Assembly: GCF_013116825.1 (NCBI RefSeq)
Contig: NZ_JABFNS010000068.1
Coordinates: forward strand, 1-46,560
Direction of reading: 5' to 3'
Source of the DNA: Myxococcus xanthus
GTDB lineage: Bacteria > Myxococcota > Myxococcia > Myxococcales > Myxococcaceae
Length of the DNA stretch: 46,560 bases
Shown: piece after piece, positions 35,355 to 43,933 of the stretch
How positions within the stretch are numbered: position 1 is the first letter of the stretch
Layout of the letters: every line of letters begins with the position of its first letter
Program-made: the position numbers and the translations under genes
Notes under the pieces: generated by a model
Database searches by the model: none
Told to the model about the DNA's origin: nothing
The model's input: only the letters and a program-made list of their open reading frames with translations

Positions 35355-36119
35355 ATGAACAACCATTCGCGTCACCACGGGCCGGCGCCGCGCCGCCCCA
35401 ACATCGGCATCACCCCGGACTGGAGTCCGGCCGGAGAACAGCCCTTTGCCCGCTATGAGCTGAAGGTTCCGTACGCGGACGCCGTCCTTCGCGCGGGCGG
35501 GCTGCCCTTCGTGTTGCCGTATTCGGACGAGCCGGCCTGCGTGGAGTCCTATCTGGACCGCATCTCCGGCGTGCTCGTCACGGGCGGCGCGTTCGACATT
35601 CCTCCGTCGGCCTACGGCGAGGATGCGCGCGAGGGCCTGGGGGCGCTGAAGGAAGGGCGCACCGCTTTCGAGGCGGCGCTCATGCGCGGCGCGCTCAAGC
35701 GCAACATGCCGGTGCTGGGCATCTGCGGCGGCATGCAACTGCTCAACGTCATCCTGGGTGGCACGCTGTTCCAGGACATCGGCCGTGAGGTGGAGGGCGC
35801 TCGCGAGCACGAGCAGAAGCACGACCGCACGCACCCGCAGCACCCGGTGGACGTGAAGAGCGGCACGTTGCTGGCGGAGGCGGTGGGGTATGGCCAGTTG
35901 ATGGTCAACTCCACCCACCACCAGTCGGTGCGCGGCGTGGGCAAGGACGTGACGATTACCGCGGTGGCGCCGGATGGCGTGGTGGAGGCCATCGAGTCCT
36001 CCGTGCACACCTTCGCCGTGGGCGTGCAGTGGCACCCCGAATACATGTCCACGACCATTCCGGTGCACGTGGGGCTCTACAAGGCGTTCGTGCAGAAGGC
36101 ACGCGAGCACCGCCGGTGA
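35355..36119 (+). CDS. Class-I glutamine amidotransferase, PuuD-like (peptidase C26)
   Basis: 254 residues. The nucleophile elbow is LGICGGMQLLN (Cys124); the catalytic His-Glu pair is in GVQWHPEYM near residue 236. The family includes gamma-glutamyl-GABA hydrolase PuuD and related enzymes that remove gamma-glutamyl groups. It lies in the middle of thiE and a thiD-like gene, overlapping the latter by GTGA. Whether it is part of thiamine metabolism or a passenger is not clear. No N-terminal signal. Confidence 0.9.
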   Translation: MNNHSRHHGPAPRRPNIGITPDWSPAGEQPFARYELKVPYADAVLRAGGLPFVLPYSDEPACVESYLDRISGVLVTGGAFDIPPSAYGEDAREGLGALKEGRTAFEAALMRGALKRNMPVLGICGGMQLLNVILGGTLFQDIGREVEGAREHEQKHDRTHPQHPVDVKSGTLLAEAVGYGQLMVNSTHHQSVRGVGKDVTITAVAPDGVVEAIESSVHTFAVGVQWHPEYMSTTIPVHVGLYKAFVQKAREHRR

Positions 36120-36856
36120 GTCCCCGCGTCCTCCTGCTGGCGGGGTTGGAGCCCACGGGACGGGCAGGGCTCTTGGCGGATGTCGCCGCGGTGCGCGCGC
36201 TGCGGGGCCAGCCGGTGGCGGTGCCCACCGCGCAGACGGCGCAGGGTGTCCGCACCTTCACCTGGACGGCCTCGCCGCCGCGCGTGCTGTCCGCGCAGGT
36301 GGCCGCCGCGCGCGAGCTGGGGCCGGTGCACGCGGTGAAGTGCGGCATGGTGCCCGCGCGCGCGCAGCTCGAGGCCGCGCAGCGCGCCCTGGAGGACACG
36401 GGCGCGTGGTGGGTGGTGGACCCGGTGGTGCGCACCTCCCGGGGCGAGCCGCTGACGCGCTTGTCCGCACGGGCCTACCTGTCTCTGGCCGGGCCGCGCG
36501 TGGTGCTCACGCCGAACCTGGATGAAGCAGCGTGGCTGCTGGGGCGTCCCGTCGCGCGCACCGTGGATGAGGCCGCGGAGGCCGCGGAGGCACTGGCACA
36601 GCACGGCTTTGGCGCGGTGCTGGTGAAGGGCGGGCACTTGCCGGACACGCAGGGGCTGGCGGACGTCCTGGCCGCGCCGGGCCGCGTGCGAGTGCTGGAG
36701 GGCAAGAGGCTGGCGCGCGCCCCCGGCCGCCGGGGCACGGGGTGTCGGCTGGCGTCCGCGCTCGCCACGGAGCTGGGGCGGGGCCGCGCGCTGGAGACGG
36801 CGGTGCGCTCGGCCCGCGCGCTGGTGGTGCGCTACCTGCGTACGGGCTCGGAGTAG
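36116..36856 (+). CDS. thiD: Hydroxymethylpyrimidine/phosphomethylpyrimidine kinase-like (ThiD)
   Basis: 246 residues from a GTG that overlaps the preceding stop. The ribokinase-fold ThiD pattern is present: LLAGLEPTGRAGLLADVAAV (usual AGxDPSGGAGIQAD), TAQTAQGV, VVDPVV, LTPNLDEAAWLLG, VLVKGGHLP and the active-site GTGCRLASALA. The Asp-Pro-Ser-Gly-Gly of the canonical start is Glu-Pro-Thr-Gly-Arg here. It would phosphorylate the HMP moiety for ThiE. It also could act on pyridoxal, as many ThiD enzymes do. The start choice fits the overlap. Confidence 0.87.
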   Translation: MSPRVLLLAGLEPTGRAGLLADVAAVRALRGQPVAVPTAQTAQGVRTFTWTASPPRVLSAQVAAARELGPVHAVKCGMVPARAQLEAAQRALEDTGAWWVVDPVVRTSRGEPLTRLSARAYLSLAGPRVVLTPNLDEAAWLLGRPVARTVDEAAEAAEALAQHGFGAVLVKGGHLPDTQGLADVLAAPGRVRVLEGKRLARAPGRRGTGCRLASALATELGRGRALETAVRSARALVVRYLRTGSE

Positions 36857-36933
36857 GTCGAAGCCGCTGCTCCCCGCGAACCGGCAGGGGCGGGTGTGAT
36901 GGACACCGCGCCCCGCGCGAACGCGGAGGGTTG

Positions 36934-38304
36934 CTACTCGCTTCGAGATCGGCTCTCGAAGCGGGTGTACTCGGCCAGGAACACCAGGTCGATGGAGCCG
37001 ATGGGGCCGTTACGCTGCTTGGCGACGATGAGCTCCACGGGGATGACGGTGTTCGACTGCTGCGCCGGCTGCCCGTCGGGGCCCGCCTCGTCAGACGTCT
37101 CACGGTGGATGAACATCACCACGTCGGCGTCCTGCTCGATGGAGCCAGACTCACGCAGGTCTGACAGCAGGGGCTTGCCGTCCTTGCGGTCCTCCACCTT
37201 TCGGCTGAGCTGACTGAGCGCGATGATGGGCACCTCCAGCTCCTTGGCGAGCTGCTTCAGCGCGCGGGAGATTTCGGCGACCTCCAACTGGCGGCTCTCC
37301 ACCTTGCCCTTCTGATGCATGAGCTGGAGGTAGTCGATGACGATGAGCGACAGGCGCGGGTCGCGCTGCTTCACGCGGCGGGCCTTGGCGCGCAGGTCGA
37401 ACGGGGACAGGCCGCCTGAGTCGTCGATGTAGATGGGCGCGTTGTAGAGCGCGCCCGCCATCTCCTGGAACTTCTCCTCGTCGTGCGGCGTCAGCCGGCC
37501 GCCGCGCAGCTTCTTCATGTCCACGCGCGCGGTGGAGGCCAGCAGACGCATCAGCAACTGGTCGGCGGGCATTTCGAGGCTGAAGATGCCGACGGCCTTG
37601 TTCTCCTTCAGCGCCGCGTGCACCGCGATGTTCATCGCGAAGGACGTCTTGCCGATGCCGGGACGCGCCGCGAGGATGATGAGCTCGCCGGCGTGCAGGC
37701 CGGTGAGCTGGTTGTCCAGGTCGATGTAGCCGGTGGACAGGCCCGTGATGCCCGTGGCCGCCGCCTTCATCTTGTCGAGCAGGTCGAGCGTATGCTCCAT
37801 CAGCTCGCTGACCGGGCGCAGGTCGCCCTCGCGCTTCTTCTCCGCGAGGAGGAACACCTTGCGCTCGGCCTCGTCGAGCAGCACCTCCAGCTCGCCCGTC
37901 TCCTGGCTGGCGAGGTCCTGGATCTCCCTGCCCGCCTGGGCCAGGCGGCGGCGGATGGCCTGGTCCTTGACGATCTGCGCGTACTGGACCGCGTTGGACG
38001 CGATGGGCACCACCTGGTCCAGACGCATCAGGTAGGCCGGGCCGCCCACCGACACCAGGTGGCCCAACACCTTCAGCTCCTCGGCCAGCGTCAGGTGGTC
38101 CACCTGTCTCGACTGGCCGTCGAGCTTCAGCATCGCCTCGAAAATCTGGGCGTGCGCGGGGCTGGAGAAATCCTCTGGGTGGACGACCTCGCCTACCGCG
38201 GCGATGAGCGTGTTGTCCGCCAGCACGGCGCCCAGCACGGCGCGCTCCGCGGCGAGGTCCTCGTGGACCTTCCGACCCTCTCTGAACTCGTGGACGTTCT
38301 CCAT
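36934..38304 (-). CDS. dnaB: Replicative DNA helicase DnaB
   Basis: 456 residues. The N-terminal dimerisation domain begins LAAERAVLGAVLADN. The RecA-like domain has Walker A AARPGIGKTSFAMNIA, Walker B SLIVIDYLQLM, and ALSQLSRKVEDR. It unwinds DNA at the replication fork in the cytoplasm. No intein is seen, which is noteworthy because DnaB is a common intein site. It follows the LytTR gene on the same strand by 71 bases, an A/T-richer leader containing an imperfect palindrome (38320-38366). In Firmicutes dnaB sits next to rplI; here a three-gene signalling module separates them. Confidence 0.97.
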   Translation of the reverse strand: MENVHEFREGRKVHEDLAAERAVLGAVLADNTLIAAVGEVVHPEDFSSPAHAQIFEAMLKLDGQSRQVDHLTLAEELKVLGHLVSVGGPAYLMRLDQVVPIASNAVQYAQIVKDQAIRRRLAQAGREIQDLASQETGELEVLLDEAERKVFLLAEKKREGDLRPVSELMEHTLDLLDKMKAAATGITGLSTGYIDLDNQLTGLHAGELIILAARPGIGKTSFAMNIAVHAALKENKAVGIFSLEMPADQLLMRLLASTARVDMKKLRGGRLTPHDEEKFQEMAGALYNAPIYIDDSGGLSPFDLRAKARRVKQRDPRLSLIVIDYLQLMHQKGKVESRQLEVAEISRALKQLAKELEVPIIALSQLSRKVEDRKDGKPLLSDLRESGSIEQDADVVMFIHRETSDEAGPDGQPAQQSNTVIPVELIVAKQRNGPIGSIDLVFLAEYTRFESRSRSE

Positions 38305-38375
38305 GGCAGCCCGCCCACTCTACAGGCAGGGCTGACACAACCAAATTTGCTGCCACAGCCCTGTAGCAGTGACGC

Positions 38376-39146
38376 TTACCCCTCCAGTCCCCACTTCTGG
38401 AGGAACGCTTCACGCCAGGTGCGGCTGAGTACGACGGAGCTCCCGTCCTTGAGGACGAGGATTCCATCCCCGTGGCTCCACGGCTCCAGGCGGGCTACCG
38501 CGTCCAGATTGACGAGGTCGCCCCGATGCACCCGGACGAAGCGTGAGGGGTCCAGCCGCTCCTCCAGGGCGCGGAGCGTCTGTCGTACCAGGTGCTCGCC
38601 CTGGCCCGTGTAGAGCCGCACGTACTTGTCCTCGGCTGACAGGCGCCAGACGTCCGCCAGCGGCAGGGGGACCCAGGCCTCGCCCACCTTCACCACCAGC
38701 CGCTCCAACGGACGGCCCGCGGGGGCCCGCCTCAGCTCCGCTAGCAGGGACTGGAGCCGCACGGTGTCCGGCATCCCGCTGCGCAGCACCGCATGGGCTT
38801 TATCGAGCGCCCGGCCGAAGCGCTCCGCGTCGTAGGGCTTCAAGAGGTAGTCCACCGCCTGCGCCTCGAAGGCCGCCAACGCGAAGGCGTCGTACGCGGT
38901 GGAGAAGATGACTGCGGGGCAGTGCTCCGGGCCCAGGGCCTCCAGCACCTCGAAGCCGGTGAGACCGGGCATCTGCACGTCGAGCACCAGCAGGTCCGGA
39001 TGCAGGGCACTCACCTGACTCAACGTCTGTGTCCCATCCGCCGCTTCGCCCGCCAGCGCGAAGCGCACGTCCTCCGCCAGCAGGCGCTTCACCTTCGCCC
39101 GCGCGGGCGCTTCGTCATCGGCCACGAGCACCTGGAAGCGCGTCAT
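38376..39146 (-). CDS. LytTR-family response regulator
   Basis: 256 residues. A receiver domain (VLVADDEAPARAKVKRLL, phospho-acceptor Asp56 in LLVLDVQMPGLTGFEVL, and YLLKPYDAERF) is followed by a LytTR DNA-binding domain (ISAEDKYVRLY-like WRLSAEDKYVRLYTGQGEH, RFVRVHRGDLVNLDAVARLE). It would be phosphorylated by the adjacent LytS-type kinase, and its ATG overlaps the kinase's stop by four bases. Targets are unknown. Confidence 0.94.
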   Translation of the reverse strand: MTRFQVLVADDEAPARAKVKRLLAEDVRFALAGEAADGTQTLSQVSALHPDLLVLDVQMPGLTGFEVLEALGPEHCPAVIFSTAYDAFALAAFEAQAVDYLLKPYDAERFGRALDKAHAVLRSGMPDTVRLQSLLAELRRAPAGRPLERLVVKVGEAWVPLPLADVWRLSAEDKYVRLYTGQGEHLVRQTLRALEERLDPSRFVRVHRGDLVNLDAVARLEPWSHGDGILVLKDGSSVVLSRTWREAFLQKWGLEG

Positions 39147-40258
39147 GCCGCGGCCTCCCGTGGCAGCCAGAGCGACACGCGCGCGCCGCCCTCGGGGCCG
39201 TGGCTCCGCTCCAGGCGCGCTCGGCCCGCGTGGAGCAGCGTCAGGATGCGCTCCAGGTGCGACAGGCCCACGCCGGGGCCGGACGCGGGGGACGGCGTGC
39301 CGAAGCCGCGCCCCGTGTCCTCCACCTCCAGCCACCACATGGCGCCGTCCTCCCGGGCCCGGATGCGCACCTCCAGCGCCTCTGGCCGGTCCTGGTTGTG
39401 CTTCACCGCGTTCTCCACCAGCGCTTGCAGCGCGAAGCAGGGCACCTGGGCGCCGTCCAGGCCGGGGGCCACGTCCCAGCGCACCGTCACCCGCTCGCCG
39501 AAGCGCGCGGCCAGCAGGGCCACGAAGCGCGCGGCCTGCGTTCGCTCCTCGGCCAGCGTCCACGTGGGCTCGCGCCGCTCCATGCTCGCGCGCAGCAGTC
39601 CGCCCAGGTCGCTGAGCAGCCGGTCCGTGCGCGCGAGGTCCTCGTACATCACCGCGCTGACGGTGTTCAGGGCGTTGAAGAGGAAGTGCGGATGGAGTTG
39701 CCCGGTGAGCGACTGGAGCTGGGCCGCTCGTAACTCGGCCTCCAGCGCGGCCTCCCGCAGCGCCCGCGCCTGACGCTCCTTCCAGGTTTGGAGGAAGCTC
39801 CAGAGCGTGGCGGTGACCGTGTACGAGATGAGGTCCTTCTGCGCCTCCATGGGGATGCGGAAGGCGAGCGCGCCATAGTCGTAGGTGCCCCAGCCGAGCA
39901 GCGCGTACATCAACTGCCGCGCCCCCACCATCAGCGCGGTGTGCAGGCCGGTGAAGAGCACGAAGGCCACGGCATGGATGCCCAGGAAGCGCCCCCAGCC
40001 CACGCGAGGGCTCGGTGCGTTGACCACCGCCGTGTAGAGGATGGGCATGACGGCCCAGACGCCGAGCGCCCCGGTGATTTCCCAGAGGAAGGGACGGGAG
40101 CCCGGGAGGGTGCCGCCGTCCCCGAGGATGGTGAGCCACAGCGTGAGCCCCATCCACAGGCCGATGAGCAGGCAGACGCCCAACAGCGCCAGCGCCGGCT
40201 TCGCGCGGATGCGGGGCCACTTCCAGTCGATGCCGGCCTGGGGCGGAGAGGGCGTCAT
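39143..40258 (-). CDS. LytS/YehU-type sensor histidine kinase
   Basis: 371 residues. An N-terminal membrane region of about four helices (ALALLGVCLLIGLWMGLTLW; WEITGALGVWAVMPILYTAV; GIHAVAFVLFTGLHTALM and the helix at SYTVTATLWSFLQTW) precedes the HisKA-like box HPHFLFNALNTV (phospho-His191) and an ATP-binding domain with VENAVKHNQDRPE and DTGRGFG. It responds to an unknown membrane or cell-envelope signal. The ATG at 40258 is 8 bases from the acyltransferase stop. Confidence 0.93.
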   Translation of the reverse strand: MTPSPPQAGIDWKWPRIRAKPALALLGVCLLIGLWMGLTLWLTILGDGGTLPGSRPFLWEITGALGVWAVMPILYTAVVNAPSPRVGWGRFLGIHAVAFVLFTGLHTALMVGARQLMYALLGWGTYDYGALAFRIPMEAQKDLISYTVTATLWSFLQTWKERQARALREAALEAELRAAQLQSLTGQLHPHFLFNALNTVSAVMYEDLARTDRLLSDLGGLLRASMERREPTWTLAEERTQAARFVALLAARFGERVTVRWDVAPGLDGAQVPCFALQALVENAVKHNQDRPEALEVRIRAREDGAMWWLEVEDTGRGFGTPSPASGPGVGLSHLERILTLLHAGRARLERSHGPEGGARVSLWLPREAAA

Positions 40259-40266
40259 GGGCGTCG

Positions 40267-41433
40267 TCAGGCAGTATGCACTGGGGCGGCGGCGTGGATG
40301 GGCGCGGCCCGTTTCGAGCGAGCCGGCATCCCGAAGCACGCTCGCAGCCAGGGCAGCCGGGCCACTCCTTCACACAGGCCCCAGGTGAGACCGAACGTCA
40401 GCGTGAGCACCGCCAGGAAGAGGCCCCAGGGGCCCACGGGCCAGTCCACGACCGCGAAGCCGACGATGACGATGACCGTCTGGTGGAGGATGTAGAACGG
40501 GTAGGCCCGCTCGCGCGCGTACCGGAGCCAGGGGCGGCGGACGCGGATGCAGGCCCGCGCCCACGCCAGGGCCGTGAGGATGAAGAGCCACTGCAGCGCC
40601 GTGCGGCCCAGCGTCTCCAGTGGGAAGGCGTACTCGTTCGGCGGCACCATGACGGCGAAGAGCAGGCCGCAGGCGCCCAGCAGCGCCTTGCGCCGGGCCA
40701 CCAGGTGCTCCACGGCGCGAGGACACCGGCCCAGCAGGTGTCCACCGATGAAGAAGAGGCCGAAGTGGATGAAGGCTCGCGGGTCGTCGAGCAGCGCGTG
40801 TGTCTGGGGGAAGCGGCGCAGCAACACCTCGTTGAGCGCGAGCGGCAGTAACAGCCACGCCACGTTCCAGCCCCGGCTCAGCCACGCCTCGGCGCGCTGG
40901 AGCCAGGCCTGGCCGCTCGCCGTGCGCAGCGCCGCGAAGAGGGGCAGCGCGAGCAGGCAGTAGATGAAGAGGTACGCGACGAACCACAGGTGGTGCCAGC
41001 TGAAGCTGCCGGCGGGGTAGGGCACGAAGCTGAACACGGACGGGTAGAAGTCCGCGTAGCTGCCCTGGAACGTCCCTCGCTGGAGCCGCTCCACGTAGAT
41101 TTGCGGCGGCACCACGACGAACATGCCGAAGACCAATGGGCCTAGGAGCCGCTTCGCGCGGTCCCCGGCGAAGGTGCCCAGCGAGCGCCGCCGCAGCGCG
41201 AACGCCGTGCCCAGTCCGGAGATGCACATCAGCAGCGGCATGCGGAGGTGATGCAGCACCTCCATGGGGGGCTCCAGCCACGGCAGGACCTGGACGCTCT
41301 TCACGTGCCAGCCCCAGGTGTTGAACATCATCCCGGTGTGGAACAGGTGCAGCAGGAGGATGGCCACCACGCGGAGCCAGTCCAGGTCCGGGCGGTGCTC
41401 ATCGGTGAGGGGCGGGGGGGCGGTGGTGCTCAT
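40267..41433 (-). CDS. Membrane acyltransferase (acyltransferase_3/OpgC-like)
   Basis: 388 residues. It opens RPDLDWLRVVAILLLHLFH, the acyltransferase_3 N-terminal motif with the catalytic-type Arg/His, and holds about ten hydrophobic helices (LWFVAYLFIYCLLALPLF, HFGLFFIGGHLLG, YPFYILHQTVIVIVGF). Such enzymes acylate sugars or surface polymers in the membrane. The start at 41433 has GGAGG upstream. It is the first gene of an operon with the LytS-type kinase and LytTR regulator, which suggests regulated modification of the cell surface. Confidence 0.9.
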   Translation of the reverse strand: MSTTAPPPLTDEHRPDLDWLRVVAILLLHLFHTGMMFNTWGWHVKSVQVLPWLEPPMEVLHHLRMPLLMCISGLGTAFALRRRSLGTFAGDRAKRLLGPLVFGMFVVVPPQIYVERLQRGTFQGSYADFYPSVFSFVPYPAGSFSWHHLWFVAYLFIYCLLALPLFAALRTASGQAWLQRAEAWLSRGWNVAWLLLPLALNEVLLRRFPQTHALLDDPRAFIHFGLFFIGGHLLGRCPRAVEHLVARRKALLGACGLLFAVMVPPNEYAFPLETLGRTALQWLFILTALAWARACIRVRRPWLRYARERAYPFYILHQTVIVIVGFAVVDWPVGPWGLFLAVLTLTFGLTWGLCEGVARLPWLRACFGMPARSKRAAPIHAAAPVHTA

Positions 41434-41551
41434 GCGCGAGCCTCCTTCCGCTCCGGGATACGCACCGCGCCCCGAGCGCTCCACGCATCTGTCGCCAGCC
41501 GGTTTCACGGAGGTGTGAGCCGGACGGGCGGGGCGGGGCGGGGCGCAAAGG

Positions 41552-41581
41552 AAAAGGCCGCCCGGGTTGCCCCGGACGGCC
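41552..41581 (-). terminator. Rho-independent terminator of the rplI operon
   Basis: On the minus strand an 11-bp stem (41571-41581 with 41556-41566, one G:U pair) with a four-base loop is followed by TTTTCC. It is 30 bases beyond the rplI stop. Confidence 0.8.
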
Positions 41582-41611
41582 CTCTCTCACTTCAGTGAAG
41601 CCCGCGGAGGA

Positions 41612-42055
41612 TTACTCCGGCAGGACCTCGAGCTTGATCTTCGCGACGACGTCGCGGTGCAGGCGCAGCTCCACCTCGTAGTTGCCCAGGGCCTTGATGG
41701 GCTCGGGCAGGTGGATGTGGCGGCGGTCGATGCTCTGACCCTCGGCGGCAACCGCCTCCGCGATGTCCAGCGCCGTGACGGAGCCGAACAGCTTGTCCTG
41801 ATCGCCGACGCGGCGCTTGATGCTGACCTTGATGGCGCCGATCTTCTTCGCCTGCTCCTCGGCCGCGCCCTTCAGCTTGGCGTTCCGAGCGGCGATGACC
41901 GCCTTCTCATGCTCCAACTGGCGGAGGTTCTGCTCGCTGGCCAGAACCGCCTTCTTGCGGGGCAGGAGGAAGTTGCGGCCGAAGCCGTCCTTCACGGTGA
42001 CGAGTTCCCCGGACTTGCCCAGGTTCTCGATGTCCTCACGCAGAATGACCTTCAT
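41612..42055 (-). CDS. rplI: 50S ribosomal protein L9
   Basis: 147 residues. The N-terminal domain matches L9: KVILREDIENLGKSGELVTV, KDGFGRNFLLPRKKAVLA. A long connecting helix (EQNLRQLEHEKAVIAARNAK) and a C-terminal domain (DQDKLFGSVTALDIAEAV) follow. L9 binds 23S rRNA near the L1 arm. Last gene of the rpsF-rpsR-rplI group, 27 bases after rpsR, with a terminator behind it. Confidence 0.98.
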   Translation of the reverse strand: MKVILREDIENLGKSGELVTVKDGFGRNFLLPRKKAVLASEQNLRQLEHEKAVIAARNAKLKGAAEEQAKKIGAIKVSIKRRVGDQDKLFGSVTALDIAEAVAAEGQSIDRRHIHLPEPIKALGNYEVELRLHRDVVAKIKLEVLPE

Positions 42056-42082
42056 GTTCAGTCTCCTGTGCGGACCGGCGGA

Positions 42083-42478
42083 CTAGCCGACCACCGCGTT
42101 GTAGGGGAGGAGCGCGATGCCACGGGCACGCTTGATGGCCACCGCCACCTCGCGCTGGTGCTTGGCGCAGTTGCCGGAGATGCGGCGGGGGATGATCTTG
42201 CCGCGCTCGGTCACGAAGTACTTCAGCGTCGCTTGGTCCTTGAAGTCCACCGACGCGTTCTTCTCCGCGCAGAAGCGGCAGACCTTCTTGCGGCCGAAGC
42301 CGCGGCCACCACCGCGCTTGTCGTCGTCGCCGCCCAGCCCGCCGCCGCGGTCGCCGCGATCACCACCGCGGTCACCCCGGTCACCCCGGTCTCCACCGCG
42401 CGAACCACCACCGCCGAAGCCACCACCGCTGCGGGCGGCGGGGGCAGAGGCCGTCTTGCTATCCGTTCCGTTGCTCAT
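42083..42478 (-). CDS. rpsR: 30S ribosomal protein S18 with RGD/RGG-rich N-terminal extension
   Basis: 131 residues, compared with about 75-80 usually. The S18 core starts near residue 65 ([55 protein letters not shown]) and keeps Cys-x2-Cys and Cys-x2-His, a zinc-type S18. The first about 64 residues are a low-complexity tail with six RGD or RGG repeats and a total of about thirteen basic and nine acidic residues. The DNA in this part is a short tandem repeat and is prone to slippage. S18 sits with S6 on the 30S platform. The extension is unusual. Confidence 0.97.
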   Translation of the reverse strand: MSNGTDSKTASAPAARSGGGFGGGGSRGGDRGDRGDRGGDRGDRGGGLGGDDDKRGGGRGFGRKKVCRFCAEKNASVDFKDQATLKYFVTERGKIIPRRISGNCAKHQREVAVAIKRARGIALLPYNAVVG

Positions 42479-42529
42479 GAGCGTTCTCGTATCCTGGAAT
42501 GGTCTCTAGCGAATTGACCCAGAAGGCCC

Positions 42530-43006
42530 TCAGGCCTCCTCGGACGACTCCTCCTCGGAGTCGCCGCCCTGCTCCTCGGAACCCTCGGAGCGGAAGCCAC
42601 CCTCGCGCTCCGTGGAAGCGCCCGGACGGGTCTCCTCCACGTCGCCGGCCAGCTTCACGTCCTCGAGCACCGGACGCGTCTCGGGGTCCACCTCGTCCGC
42701 GAGCTTCACGGAGATGTAGCGGGTGACCTCGTCCAGGTTGCGGAGGTTGCGCTCGATTTCCGCCACCAGCTTCGCGCCACCCAGGAAGTGGGTGTGCACG
42801 TAGATGGCGCGGGGCTGCTTCGCCACGGGGAACAGGGTCTTCTTCTTGCCCCACACCGTGAAGCGGATGACCTTGCCACCCTCACGGGAAACGATGCCGC
42901 GGACGCGCTCCTTGAGCTTGTCCACGTTGTCGTCCGTCAGGTCCGGCTTGACCAGGAAGATGGTCTCGTACTCACGAAGCCGCGTCGCGGCCTGCGTCTC
43001 AGCCAT
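42530..43006 (-). CDS. rpsF: 30S ribosomal protein S6 with acidic C-terminal tail
   Basis: 158 residues. The core is S6-like: LREYETIFLVKPDLTDDNVDK, WGKKKTLFPVAKQPRAIYVH, NLRNLDEVTRYISVKL. S6 is usually about 95-130 residues; the extra 40-50 form an acidic, Gly/Ser-rich tail ending SEEESSEEA. It forms a dimer with S18, and the next gene is rpsR, 51 bases away. The ATG at 43006 has GGGGAGA upstream. The leader may carry translational autoregulation. Confidence 0.97.
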   Translation of the reverse strand: MAETQAATRLREYETIFLVKPDLTDDNVDKLKERVRGIVSREGGKVIRFTVWGKKKTLFPVAKQPRAIYVHTHFLGGAKLVAEIERNLRNLDEVTRYISVKLADEVDPETRPVLEDVKLAGDVEETRPGASTEREGGFRSEGSEEQGGDSEEESSEEA

Positions 43007-43276
43007 TGTTTTCTCTCCCCTTGGGGTCGAGTGCCCTCCGGTGAATCCAGAGAGCGGGGAAACGGCCAGCGGACCTGAGAGGCCCACCGCCGGGGACGGG
43101 AAACCGCGCGCCCGTCACCCTCGCGCTACGTCCCGTGTACCAACACGGGAAGCTGGAAAAGAACATCCCACCGGGTCATCCCCGATGAGGGAACGGGCCT
43201 TCTATGGGGGCCCCCCCGCCAAGTCAAGCGGCCGGGCGCCCCGTCTGCCGGCCTGTAGGGGTGCCTGGGGCCCGCC
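43007..43276. other. Leader region upstream of rpsF
   Basis: A 270-base gap between pth and rpsF, both on the minus strand. It contains a perfect 8-bp hairpin with a four-base loop (43131-43138 with 43143-43150) and a cluster of G/C runs near 43206. A CACCGGAGG stretch lies about 30 bases upstream of the rpsF start (about 43035-43043). The S6:S18 complex binds a leader with a CCG motif in many bacteria, so it is a candidate; I cannot fold it here. No gene seen. Confidence 0.4.
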
Positions 43277-43852
43277 TCAGGCCTTCCGGTTGAAACGGTT
43301 CATGGCGACTGACAGCCCTTCGCGGATCCACAGCTCCGTCATGTCCATGGCCCGGTCGATGAGCGCATCCATCTCCCGGCGCTCGCCGTCGTCGAAGTTG
43401 GACAGGACGTAGCCGGACACGCGCTCGCGGGCGTTGGGGCCCTCCGGCTTGCCAATGCCGAAGCGCAGGCGGATGAAGCCCTCGTCGCCCAGGCTGGAGA
43501 CGATGCTCTTGAGGCCGTTGTGGCCGCCGCTGCCGCCGCCGGCCTTGAGCTGCAGGCGGCCCAGGGGCAGGTCCAGCTCGTCATGAATGACGAGCACGTC
43601 CGTGACCGGCACCTTGAAGAAGCGCGCCGCCTCCGCGACGGAGCGGCCCGACAGGTTCATGAACGTCTGGGGCTCCACGAAGAGGACGCGCTCGCCCGCC
43701 AGGGTGCCCTGGCCGACCTTGGCCGCGAACTTCTCCTGGTTCAGCTCCGCGCGCGCCCGCGACAGCAGCGCCTCCACCACCATGAACCCGATGTTGTGCC
43801 GGTGCCGCTCGTACTCGCGCCCCGGATTGCCCAGCCCGACGATGAGCTTCAT
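43277..43852 (-). CDS. pth: Peptidyl-tRNA hydrolase
   Basis: 191 residues. Family motifs are complete: [20 protein letters not shown] (Asn, catalytic His20), [12 protein letters not shown], and [20 protein letters not shown] with [12 protein letters not shown]. It releases peptide from prematurely dropped peptidyl-tRNA. It lies 81 bases downstream of rplY, behind a terminator-like hairpin, as in the Bacillus prs-ctc-pth block. Confidence 0.97.
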   Translation of the reverse strand: MKLIVGLGNPGREYERHRHNIGFMVVEALLSRARAELNQEKFAAKVGQGTLAGERVLFVEPQTFMNLSGRSVAEAARFFKVPVTDVLVIHDELDLPLGRLQLKAGGGSGGHNGLKSIVSSLGDEGFIRLRFGIGKPEGPNARERVSGYVLSNFDDGERREMDALIDRAMDMTELWIREGLSVAMNRFNRKA

Positions 43853-43875
43853 GACGTGGCTCCCGAAACGAGAAA

Positions 43876-43905
43876 CGGGGCCAGCCCCTTACCGGGCCGG
43901 CCCCG
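43876..43905 (-). terminator. Terminator hairpin between rplY and pth
   Basis: On the minus strand a 7-bp stem (43899-43905 with 43876-43882) with a 16-base, itself partly paired interior is followed by TTTCTCGTTT. The location just after rplY suggests partial termination before pth. Confidence 0.6.
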
Positions 43906-43933
43906 CTCCAGAAGGACCGCAGAAGGCGACAGA

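Noticed and set aside
36934-38304. Intein in DnaB
   Set aside because: Walker A and Walker B motifs are uninterrupted and the protein is normal length.
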